Virus record (IMG/VR): IMGVR_UViG_3300018428_002440
Location: 1-41,372 of that record
Length of the DNA: 41,372 bases
Source: a virus
Reading direction: 5' to 3' (one strand)
The position numbers and the translations under genes are program-made. How positions within the stretch are numbered: position 1 is the stretch's first letter; every line of letters begins with the position of its first letter. Shown piece by piece: positions 35,489 through 41,372 of this stretch. The notes beneath the pieces are model-generated. The model saw only the letters and a list, made by a program, of their open reading frames with translations. It was not told the DNA's origin and searched no databases.

Positions 35489-36640
35489 TTATCGTTGTAC
35501 TGCTCTGTTAGCAGCTGTAAAGCCAGCTCTGTTTACTAGTTTAAATGAACCTGAAGGATGAGCCAGCACGTATCCTTCTCCACCAGGTTGATCGCCTATT
35601 GATGCCCTTATAGAACTTTTGTGGCTGTCAAATTGATTAATAATATCATTTTTTACTTGCATTATTTTATTGACAACTTCAAATATTGCATCTATGCCTG
35701 TTTTATTTTTGCTTATATATTCTACTAGTCTTGTTTGTTTAACTTTGCTAACACTCGATCCTGCAAGCCATCTAGTAAAATCGTCTGTGTTAATATTGCT
35801 TAAACCTGTGTCTACTTTTTGATTCATGTAAGAATAAAGTATATTAGGAACGTCCTTCATTTTCATTGACACAAGTGTTTGTACATTTAAAAAAGAATCT
35901 ATTGCTGCAGAATCTTTTGCAACAACTTGTTGTAATTCTTTAATAGCAGTATCGTCAACTGCTGCACCTTTTTCAACTGTAATAGCAGGAAATACTAATA
36001 AGCCGCCGCCGGACAACATTTCTATATAGTCAGGTGGCAACGGTTTTTCTGTGCCATTCTCATCAATCATCATATGTAAAACAACTCCACTGTTGCTTTT
36101 TGCAATTTTTTTACCCATTGCACTATCTTTGTCGACTCTGTAAGTGACCATTTGTGGTTTGAATACATAATCGTTATCTTCTGTAGGAGGTTGGTGATAG
36201 TATAATAAATCTCCTTTGAAATATCCTACAAAGTCATCAGGCACTGCTTGTTCAAAATCATCAAACACATTTTTCATATTACTTGCAAAGGCTTTATAGT
36301 TGTCGTCTGCTTCTATTCCTTTTCTTTCTTTTCTTGCAAGGAACATTTTTTCAATGTCTTTTCCGTTTGACGGTCTTCCATCATAGCCTTTTGCGCCGAA
36401 ACCGGATTTGTCTGTAAGTGTAAATTCTCCATTTGCATTACGTCCAAAAATGACTGCGGGAGATCCATCCCATTTAATAGTGACATCTTTATGTCCTCCT
36501 TGTTCTAAACTTTTTAGGCTCTCAATTGCTCTTGCAGCACCTTTTGATCCTTCAAAGAAAACTAAATCCTCAGCATGATGTATTCTTGCATCTTGCCCTT
36601 CGTTTATTTGTAGAGATTGTTTAAATTCATAAAAACGCAT
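35489..36640 (-). CDS. Ligase-like covalent nucleotidyltransferase with capsid-targeting-like start (383 aa)
   Basis: N-terminus MRFYEFKQSLQINE-GQD matches the proposed head-targeting tag (I-N-E). The body has motifs of the DNA/RNA ligase superfamily: motif I VTIKWDGSPAVIFG with candidate nucleophile Lys56 (K-x-D-G), a motif III-like DFVGYFKGDLLYY (Asp144), and C-terminal GGEGYVLAHPSGSFKLVNR, with Glu355 and Lys367 as motifs IV and V. The distance from I to IV is long, so an insertion or all-helical domain may lie between. Similar proteins occur in marine T4-like phages without a known substrate. If the tag is real, this would be a ligase carried in the capsid, possibly sealing or capping ends of the injected genome. 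Enzymatic role is inference. Confidence 0.7.
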   Translation of the reverse strand: MRFYEFKQSLQINEGQDARIHHAEDLVFFEGSKGAARAIESLKSLEQGGHKDVTIKWDGSPAVIFGRNANGEFTLTDKSGFGAKGYDGRPSNGKDIEKMFLARKERKGIEADDNYKAFASNMKNVFDDFEQAVPDDFVGYFKGDLLYYHQPPTEDNDYVFKPQMVTYRVDKDSAMGKKIAKSNSGVVLHMMIDENGTEKPLPPDYIEMLSGGGLLVFPAITVEKGAAVDDTAIKELQQVVAKDSAAIDSFLNVQTLVSMKMKDVPNILYSYMNQKVDTGLSNINTDDFTRWLAGSSVSKVKQTRLVEYISKNKTGIDAIFEVVNKIMQVKNDIINQFDSHKSSIRASIGDQPGGEGYVLAHPSGSFKLVNRAGFTAANRAVQR

Positions 36641-37440
36641 TATGCTGTTCCCATTCCTGACTTACCTGTCCGATACGCCATTCTTACATAGTCAGGAGCA
36701 TTTGCACTTCTTCCTCCTGCTCCCCAGATAGTTCCTCCTTTAGCAGACCCCCATAAGTCTACATGTATACCTGTGCTACCCATATAGCCTGGACCTGCAC
36801 CAATACCTTTAGCACCAGCATCTACAGCTGAAGCAATAAATTTTGCAACAATAGGATTTTCTCTATCAGTTCTTAACGTACGACCATCGCTTACTAATTG
36901 TATGTCTGCAGCATAGCCTCCGTCGTGACGAGTTGATCCTGTTCTTCTCGAACCTTTTCCAAGTGCGTCTTGTCCTCCACTAGTGACTAATACGTCAACA
37001 CCTGCTGCTTCGGCAGCACTCTTCAGTACATTCATTAATTGTCTTTGTATGGGTTGGTTTCTAGTTTTGTTTGAATTAGCCATTTTAACTCTACCTTCAC
37101 CTTCACCAGATGCAAACGAAACTTGATCACCTCCACCAACTTCATTACCTGTTGGTGTTGGCTCTTCTACTTTTTTTGCAGAATTTAACTTTTGTATTTC
37201 TTGTTTATTTAAACTTGTAGGTGGAGTAGAGATGTTGTTATCTTTTTTAAATGACCTAACTGCCGCAGTAGTTCTGTGTCCATACTTCCCGTCAACTCCT
37301 GTGCTACCAACGCTGTATCCTAATTCTTGTAAACGTTTTTGCACAGCCTTTACTTGTGGAGCAACTTCTGGTGGATAGGGCGGACCTTGAATAATTTGCT
37401 CATCAACAGTTTCATTAAAATTAAATTCAAAAAATCTCAC
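36640..37440 (-). CDS. Peptidoglycan-binding plus M15-like peptidase with capsid-targeting-like start (266 aa)
   Basis: Tag-like start MRFFEFNFNE-TVD. Residues about 25-68: PG_binding_1 repeat (VQKRLQELGYSVGSTGVDGK then YGHRTTAAVRSFKKDNNI). Residues about 130-230: M15-like metallopeptidase fold, VLVTSGGQDALGK, then GSTRHDGGYAADIQL with H-x-x-G-x-A-x-D (His172, Asp179) and GIHVDLWG (His226), the zinc ligands typical of D,D-/L,D-carboxypeptidases. Probably cleaves peptide cross-links of the wall during DNA entry or exit. TAATG-type overlaps with both neighbours. Confidence 0.82.
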   Translation of the reverse strand: MRFFEFNFNETVDEQIIQGPPYPPEVAPQVKAVQKRLQELGYSVGSTGVDGKYGHRTTAAVRSFKKDNNISTPPTSLNKQEIQKLNSAKKVEEPTPTGNEVGGGDQVSFASGEGEGRVKMANSNKTRNQPIQRQLMNVLKSAAEAAGVDVLVTSGGQDALGKGSRRTGSTRHDGGYAADIQLVSDGRTLRTDRENPIVAKFIASAVDAGAKGIGAGPGYMGSTGIHVDLWGSAKGGTIWGAGGRSANAPDYVRMAYRTGKSGMGTA

Positions 37441-38267
37441 TATAACATTCTCACACTATTCAAATTTAATCCAGCAAGTTCTCTGATTCTGTCAAGTTCT
37501 TGATCTTGCTCTGCTTCTGGTAAACCTTTGCCTTGTTTTTCCATTGCTTCTAACCAAGGAGCAACAAGCTCTTCAAAGTTAGGATCATTTTTAATTTTTG
37601 CAATCATACTTTCAACTGTATGAGTATCAACTTCTTTTGCTCCAGGGCCAAGCAAAATTTCTGCTATTTCGTCCCAGTTGTTTGCGACTACTGCATCGCC
37701 GTTGTTTGGATCAACAACACCTTTGGTAGGACTAAATTTATATCCTCTACCTCTTGCTATGCTTGAAAGGAGCACAGCTCTGTCTGCGCCTGTGTAGTGT
37801 TCAGTGCCTCCACGTTTTGCTCCGCGTTGTAAATCAGGATTGTCAGTAAGCATAAAGTCTGTTTGTACAAAGCCATTTTCTGTATTACCTTTTATAGGTG
37901 TGCGAAAGTGTACTTGTAGTCCGGCATTAGCGACCCAACCTTGTGTGAATGTTCTACCCTTATTCATAATTTCTAAATCTGGAATACCTTGCTTTTGACA
38001 CCAAGACGATAATTTTGCAATTATTTCTTCTTTGGGTAGTTCTCTAACGTCAACATTTAAATCAATATCACCTGAACTATTTTCTTCAAATGTGCCGTCC
38101 GGTTTATTTTTTTTGCCTGTTGTACCAAGCATGTCTTCGTCAACAAATTTAAATCCAAATGTGCGGTTTAACCAATCAATAGTAGGCTTGACATCAGAAG
38201 TGGCAATCCTTTGAGTAATAGGACCTTTTTCAGTTTTAAAAACGTTTCCACCTTCGTTAAGTATCAT
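37440..38267 (-). CDS. Pol-beta-fold nucleotidyltransferase-like protein with tag-like start (275 aa)
   Basis: Starts MILNE-GGN (L-N-E, like T4 Alt MELITE). Contains DMLGTTGKKNKPDGTFEENS then SGDIDLNVDVRE: the GS/T...S-G-D-I-D-L signature of Pol-beta-type nucleotidyltransferases, with metal Asp67 and Asp69 and a third Asp in FVQTDFMLTDN (Asp137). TEHYTGADRAVLLSSIARGR follows. The G-S helix has T instead of S (LGTTG), so activity needs checking. Family members add nucleotides to RNA, DNA, proteins or antibiotics. It is next to a ligase-like protein, which makes a nucleic-acid repair or end-modifying pair attractive. Confidence 0.72.
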   Translation of the reverse strand: MILNEGGNVFKTEKGPITQRIATSDVKPTIDWLNRTFGFKFVDEDMLGTTGKKNKPDGTFEENSSGDIDLNVDVRELPKEEIIAKLSSWCQKQGIPDLEIMNKGRTFTQGWVANAGLQVHFRTPIKGNTENGFVQTDFMLTDNPDLQRGAKRGGTEHYTGADRAVLLSSIARGRGYKFSPTKGVVDPNNGDAVVANNWDEIAEILLGPGAKEVDTHTVESMIAKIKNDPNFEELVAPWLEAMEKQGKGLPEAEQDQELDRIRELAGLNLNSVRML

Positions 38268-38526
38268 TCTTTTGCCTTTGTTTATTTTCTATTATCTTTT
38301 CTATTCCACGTTTGAATTTACGTGGATCACCACTTTTGATACTGTTTAAGAAACGTCTTTCTAGCTCGCCTGCGGTTGTTGCATCGTAGTTTTTATTGAT
38401 AGTGTTTATCAAATTAATACCACTTTTGATAATATTGTTTGCTGTGGCTTCAATCATAAGATCATTGTCTCTGTTCAAGCCCAGATTATTTAATTCTTCT
38501 AATATACTTCTTGTGTGTTTTTTCAT
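38257..38526 (-). CDS. Small basic helical virion-type protein (89 aa)
   Basis: MKKHTRSILEE-LNN start (L-E-E), then NLGLNRDNDLMIEATANNII and DATTAGELERRFLNSIKSGD, ending FKRGIEKIIENKQRQKNDT. Helical and basic. First gene of the overlapping unit that ends at 34176; overlaps the nucleotidyltransferase gene by 11 nt. Not recognised. Confidence 0.62.
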   Translation of the reverse strand: MKKHTRSILEELNNLGLNRDNDLMIEATANNIIKSGINLINTINKNYDATTAGELERRFLNSIKSGDPRKFKRGIEKIIENKQRQKNDT

Positions 38527-38544
38527 GGCACATTCCTATACATT

Positions 38545-38552
38545 GTATTTAC
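38545..38552 (-). promoter_or_regulatory. Late-type motif, minus strand, of a divergent pair
   Basis: Minus strand GTAAATAC, 18 nt before ATG 38526. It is back to back with the plus-strand motif at 38562-38570. Confidence 0.45.
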
Positions 38553-38561
38553 CGTTAGTAA

Positions 38562-38570
38562 AATAAATAC
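38562..38570 (+). promoter_or_regulatory. Late-type motif, plus strand, before the lipase
   Basis: Plus strand AATAAATAC, 22 nt before ATG 38593, with AAGGAGGGC as ribosome site. The only plus-strand copy seen, matching the only plus-strand gene. Confidence 0.5.
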
Positions 38571-38592
38571 TTCTATATAAAGGAGGGCATTA

Positions 38593-39342
38593 ATGGACAT
38601 ATCTAAACTAAATTTCAAAGAAAAATCCTTATTATTTGCAAAACTGTCTAAGATTGCATATTATAACAAGAAAGAAGCTACAAGTCAAGCAAAACGATTA
38701 GGCTTCACAACCGTAGAGTTCTATGACAGAGATGGAGCTCAAGCATACAGATTTATGAACAAAAAAGATTTGGTTATTGCTTGTCGAGGCACAGAACCTT
38801 CTGAATTTAATGATATTAAAGCAGATCTAAAGGCAATGCCTGTCCTTGCTGAAACAGTAGGCAGAGTGCATAAAGGATTCAAAGCAGAAGTAGATGACCT
38901 ATGGCCAATGATACAAGAAGATTTAATTCGCACAGTGAATTTAGACAAAACACTTTGGTTCTGCGGACATAGTTTAGGTGCAGCAATGGCTACTATTATG
39001 GCAAGTAGATGTATGCATGATATAGATTTAAATGACCCTGTTGAACTTTATACCTATGGTTCCCCTAGAGTAGGTTGGAAACAGTACTGCAAAAGTTTAG
39101 GTGTAGTGCATCATCGCTGGCGCAACAACAACGATATTGTGACTAAGGTTCCATTATGGATTATGGGATATAGACACGACGGAGAACTACATTATATAAC
39201 AAGTGATAATAAAATAGGAAAGCCTAGTTTCTTAGATTGGTGCAAAGGTATGTGGGACGGTATAAAGAATAAAAGATTCGATTCAATTGCCGACCATGAT
39301 ATACAAGCATATCATGATAACATAGAAATAGCTCTCAAATAG
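38593..39342 (+). CDS. Class 3 (alpha/beta-hydrolase) lipase
   Basis: 249 aa, cytoplasmic (no signal peptide). LVIACRGTEPSEFNDIKADL is the oxyanion strand with conserved R-G-T; VGRVHKGFKAEVDDLWPMIQ; LWFCGHSLGAAMATIMA holds the nucleophile Ser127 in GHSLG; VELYTYGSPRVGWKQYCKSL; RWRNNNDIVTKVP supplies Asp181; ADHDIQAYHDNIEI supplies His235. All the class 3 lipase triad is present. Phospholipid or triglyceride hydrolysis in the host membrane is the likely activity, perhaps helping lysis or supplying lipids. It is the only gene on the plus strand in this window, set between two minus-strand blocks (2 nt from the next gene), so its 3' end meets a convergent gene. Confidence 0.92.
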   Translation: MDISKLNFKEKSLLFAKLSKIAYYNKKEATSQAKRLGFTTVEFYDRDGAQAYRFMNKKDLVIACRGTEPSEFNDIKADLKAMPVLAETVGRVHKGFKAEVDDLWPMIQEDLIRTVNLDKTLWFCGHSLGAAMATIMASRCMHDIDLNDPVELYTYGSPRVGWKQYCKSLGVVHHRWRNNNDIVTKVPLWIMGYRHDGELHYITSDNKIGKPSFLDWCKGMWDGIKNKRFDSIADHDIQAYHDNIEIALK

Positions 39343-39343
39343 A

Positions 39344-40096
39344 TTATTGCTTTCTAATTTTATTGTTGTAATTAAGTGCCTCTTCTAAAAGTGTAAATCT
39401 AGAATCTGCACTAATAACAGAACTTCTAATTGTTGCAAGAACATCTTTAGGAAAACAGTGTCCTCCAAATCCGCGTTCTTGGCTTACTTTACTATGGCTG
39501 TCACCTATGCGAGTATCATCAGTAATTACTTTTCGCACATTTTCAAAGTCTACTCCTTCGCCCTTGCAATAATCAAATACTTGATTAAAATAACTTACCT
39601 TTAGTGCTAAAAAACTATTTCTTAATTGCTTTGCTAAAATAAGTTCCATAGGTTCAGCAATGTGTATATTAACATTTCCTCTGGCAAAACGTATTAGGTC
39701 TGCCCAAAAGTTTGTGCTGACTCCACCTAAATAAAAATCTTTACATTCGTCAGCATCTTTCTGCCAATGGTCAGCTCTTAGAAACTCTGGAGAGAAAGTG
39801 ACGTTTTTATTTTTACAAGTATCTGTAATAAGTCTCCAACCTTCAGGAGAGATAGTGCTTTTAATTAATATAGGAACATCTGGTGCTTCATCAATGACAT
39901 CACAAACATTGGAGACATCACAGTGTCCTGATATTTCTTTCTGTGGTGTGCTTACACAAACTATTACAGCGTCAGCATGTTTTAGATTACCATACTCACC
40001 TTTGGCAGGATCACTTACGATAACTTCATGTCCATCTTTAAACATATGCTCATGGGCTTTGCCTACGTATCCATATCCTGCAATACCTATCTTCAT
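39344..40096 (-). CDS. UDP-glucose/GDP-mannose dehydrogenase-like protein, short form
   Basis: 250 aa versus about 400-440 for UDP-glucose dehydrogenases: it contains the N-terminal NAD-binding domain (MKIGIAGYGYVGKAHEHMF, G-x-G-x-x-G), CVSTPQ, and the central helical domain (SPEFLRADHWQKDADECKDF; MELILAKQLRNSFLALKVSY), plus the catalytic Cys in ERGFGGHCFPKDVLA (FGG-x-C-x-PKD). The C-terminal sugar-nucleotide-binding domain is missing. Could oxidise a different, smaller alcohol or nucleotide sugar, or be a remnant. Convergent with the lipase (2 nt apart) and overlaps sufE by 4 nt. Confidence 0.82.
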   Translation of the reverse strand: MKIGIAGYGYVGKAHEHMFKDGHEVIVSDPAKGEYGNLKHADAVIVCVSTPQKEISGHCDVSNVCDVIDEAPDVPILIKSTISPEGWRLITDTCKNKNVTFSPEFLRADHWQKDADECKDFYLGGVSTNFWADLIRFARGNVNIHIAEPMELILAKQLRNSFLALKVSYFNQVFDYCKGEGVDFENVRKVITDDTRIGDSHSKVSQERGFGGHCFPKDVLATIRSSVISADSRFTLLEEALNYNNKIRKQ

Positions 40097-40488
40097 AATA
40101 CGTGTACCTTTTGCCTAATAGTTTCTATCAAGTTTCCTAGTCCGTTTCTACGTTGAGGTGTTAGTAATTGTTGGATATTAAGTTTTTCAAAGTCTTGACA
40201 AGTAATTTGTTTTGCTTCTGCAACAGGAATATCTGAAAAACAATCTGCAACAATACTTGTAATACCTTTTGTTATCATTGCATCACTATCATAATAAACT
40301 TTAACGTTGCCTTCAACAACTCCTACATCTACCCATATTTGGCTTATACACCCGCCAATCAATCTGTCATCAGTTCTTAGTTCTGCAGGCAGTGTGGTTG
40401 CCTTCTTGGCAAGATCTACTAGATAGGCTAACCTATCCGTGCCTTCAAGCAAATTCAAATCTTCAGCCCAATTGTCTAATTTTACCAT
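40093..40488 (-). CDS. sufE: SufE-like sulfur-transfer protein
   Basis: 131 aa from ATG 40488, close to the E. coli SufE length (138); a longer frame extends into the upstream gene. LDNWAEDLNLLEGTDRLAYL, VDLAKKATTLPAELRTDDRL then IGGCISQIWVDVGVVEGNVK: the Cys in GGC accepts persulfide from cysteine desulfurase SufS. FSDIPVAEAKQITCQDFEKL and RRNGLGNLIETIRQKV match the family end (R-x-NG...I). Supports Fe-S cluster synthesis together with NfuA and the host SUF pathway. Start overlaps the upstream membrane gene by 7 nt. Confidence 0.93.
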   Translation of the reverse strand: MVKLDNWAEDLNLLEGTDRLAYLVDLAKKATTLPAELRTDDRLIGGCISQIWVDVGVVEGNVKVYYDSDAMITKGITSIVADCFSDIPVAEAKQITCQDFEKLNIQQLLTPQRRNGLGNLIETIRQKVHVL

Positions 40489-40730
40489 TGTACCCAATTC
40501 CATATTCCACGCACTGCCAAAAGCAAATACATTAGTTCCATTAATGCTCGGGGGATATCTTTGTCCTTGTATCCCATGTATATCCAAATACTACAACTTG
40601 CTAGAGCAACTGTCCAACCTAACCATTGTAGTTCTGGATTACCACCACTCAGCGTAAATGCACTTACCATCGCTAAAATAAATCCTAGCCAACGCCAGCC
40701 ATCTATTTTATGATAGTATCTTATTTTCAT
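40482..40730 (-). CDS. Small three-span membrane protein (82 aa)
   Basis: MKIRYYHKIDGWRWLGFILA then GNPELQWLGWTVALASCSIW and DIPRALMELMYLLLAVRGIW. Three hydrophobic segments; the last (ALMELMYLLLAVRGIWNW) recalls the A-x-x-x-x-x-Y-x-x-L-x-x-R-G-I-x-x-W end of PnuC-type and SemiSWEET-like transporters, so a half-transporter is possible. Overlaps neighbours by 4 and 7 nt. Also seen in marine phages by recollection. Confidence 0.65.
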   Translation of the reverse strand: MKIRYYHKIDGWRWLGFILAMVSAFTLSGGNPELQWLGWTVALASCSIWIYMGYKDKDIPRALMELMYLLLAVRGIWNWVQW

Positions 40731-40966
40731 TTCTTGCCTAAAATTTTTAACAATTTGTTTTGTTCTCTACGTTTGACAAAATCATCTTCGTCAACAAAGG
40801 TAGAACATTTTGATAATTCATCTTCAACGAACCAAAGTATTTCATACAAGTCTTGCTTGCAACCCCATCCAACAAATCCATCTTGTCTAGGATCGGTTGC
40901 CGCCAACGTAATTTTTTGTATTGCACTACAAATGTCCGTCTTGTTCCAATCTTTTATCATATACAT
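40727..40966 (-). CDS. Hypothetical small protein (79 aa)
   Basis: MYMIKDWNKTDICSAIQKIT then LAATDPRQDGFVGWGCKQDL and YEILWFVEDELSKCSTFVDE. Soluble, with three Cys. The -10 of its promoter overlaps this ATG, so the second ATG at 40960 may be the true, possibly leaderless, start. Overlaps the next gene by 4 nt. Not recognised. Confidence 0.62.
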   Translation of the reverse strand: MYMIKDWNKTDICSAIQKITLAATDPRQDGFVGWGCKQDLYEILWFVEDELSKCSTFVDEDDFVKRREQNKLLKILGKK

Positions 40967-40994
40967 ATATACACGAATTTACATCTGCTGTCAA
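40966..40994 (-). promoter_or_regulatory. Sigma70-like promoter for the 40966-39344 operon
   Basis: Minus strand TTGACA (40989-40994), 17-bp spacer, TATATA (40966-40971). The -10 touches the first ATG. Confidence 0.55.
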
Positions 40995-40999
40995 GAGAA

Positions 41000-41025
41000 A
41001 AGGCTGTGCCGTCGAACACAACCTT
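41000..41025 (-). terminator. Probable terminator after the PiT-like gene
   Basis: Minus RNA AAGGUUGUG / CACAGCCUU (9 bp with one G-U, 8-nt loop) followed by UUCUCUU, 7 nt after the stop at 41032. Confidence 0.55.
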
Positions 41026-41031
41026 ACCATT

Positions 41032-41372
41032 TTATAGTCCGTTAGGGACAATCACATAGTGAATAGCAAGTACCACTCCAACTGATGCGCCTAAGCCAAT
41101 CATCATCTTAAAGAAGTCCTTACCTATAAGTGGAAATACTGTCTTGAACTTTTCCTTGCCTGTTATCGTTGCCATAGCAAGTTCACGTCCACACAGTAGA
41201 CCCACAAACACCCAAGTTGTACTCATCGGAATATCATTTAGTTCCTTGAAGAACCAAAGTATTAGCCAATAAACAGCATCAATAATAGTTGCTGACCTTA
41301 CGTATCTTGTGTTGTGTTTTTCTAATACAATCTTTTGTATCTTACCTCCACCTTCACGGAACATAAATCCTA
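41032..41372 (-). CDS. C-terminal part of a membrane transporter, PiT-like (N-terminus beyond window)
   Basis: Reading frame open to the right window edge; 112 codons are visible, and an internal ATG at 41364 should not be taken as the start. ATIIDAVYWLILWFFKELND then IPMSTTWVFVGLLCGRELAM: the I-P-M-S-T-T-W-V-x-x-G and G-R-E pattern resembles the second repeat of PiT sodium/phosphate symporters (x-P-V-S-T-T-H-x-x-x-G). Two further spans, and a GKDFFKMMIGLGASVGVVLA helix. A phosphate transporter would fit phage use of phosphate-limited hosts, but the family is not certain. Confidence 0.5.
   Translation of the reverse strand, partial: GFMFREGGGKIQKIVLEKHNTRYVRSATIIDAVYWLILWFFKELNDIPMSTTWVFVGLLCGRELAMATITGKEKFKTVFPLIGKDFFKMMIGLGASVGVVLAIHYVIVPNGL

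Noticed and set aside
1-41372. tRNA genes, insertion sequences, integrase or attachment sites
   Set aside because: None recognised by eye: no cloverleaf with GGTTCGAATCC-type T-arm apart from the tmRNA, no transposase or integrase, no terminal repeats. A covariance-model scan would be decisive.

Overview
This window looks like part of the genome of a large T4-like myovirus infecting a marine alphaproteobacterium, most plausibly a SAR11-type (Pelagibacter-like) host. Supporting signs: almost every gene is on the minus strand, densely packed with 1-8 nt overlaps, in AT-rich DNA. There is a T4-type nrdA/nrdB/glutaredoxin set, a PAAR spike tip, a beta-helical tail fibre/spike, TATAAATA-like late promoters and many head/virion-type proteins of marine T4-like phages. 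The host is suggested by a permuted two-piece tmRNA of the alphaproteobacterial type, by iron-sulfur carriers, and by a bilin reductase/heme oxygenase pair in a phage with no photosynthesis gene in view. I have no database match; the taxon is an inference.

Layout (transcription right to left unless stated). 1-5694: curli-like module: csgF, csgG, a curlin-repeat protein, a FecR-domain protein, a second curlin-repeat protein, a small secreted Cys protein, a one-TM protein and a CHASE2-domain protein cut by the window edge. 5728-7323: large virion-type protein. 7347-9423: hsp20, clpS, heme oxygenase and bilin reductase. 9563-13970: GMP reductase, 2OG-Fe(II) oxygenase, ribosomal protein bS21, small proteins and a 657-aa membrane coiled-coil protein. 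14000-16041: three overlapping lipoproteins, a small acidic protein and a secreted SleB-type cell-wall hydrolase. 16094-18871: small proteins, a thermonuclease, small membrane proteins, a run of short basic proteins and a cold-shock protein. 19031-20620: a porin and the tmRNA, whose intervening spacer holds a small ORF. 20635-25669: small proteins, PAAR protein, glutaredoxin, NrdB, NrdA. 25696-29326: tail fibre/spike, PD-(D/E)XK exonuclease, second 2OG oxygenase, NfuA-like carrier. 29386-38526: about a dozen virion-type proteins, many with a short N-terminal tag like the T4 capsid-targeting sequence. Among them are a ligase-like nucleotidyltransferase, a Pol-beta-fold nucleotidyltransferase and a peptidoglycan-binding/M15-like peptidase. 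38593-39342: a class 3 lipase, the only plus-strand gene. 39344-41372: nucleotide-sugar dehydrogenase-like protein, SufE, small proteins and the C-terminal end of a PiT-like membrane protein.

How the parts may work together. Two promoter classes are visible. Ten near-consensus sigma70 promoters (TTGACA/T, 17-18 bp, TATAAT-like) precede take-over and metabolic genes: hsp20, bS21, tmRNA, nrdB, nfuA and small DNA-binding or regulatory proteins. AT-rich TAAATA late motifs precede the virion genes and the curli module. The early set (bS21, tmRNA with a long tag, ClpS, Hsp20, CspA) points to rewiring of host translation and proteolysis. The curli pore with FecR and CHASE2 is a secretion and envelope-sensing candidate expressed late. 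The tagged proteins suggest a set of enzymes packaged in the capsid and delivered with the genome. The last two are the best candidates for an undescribed system.
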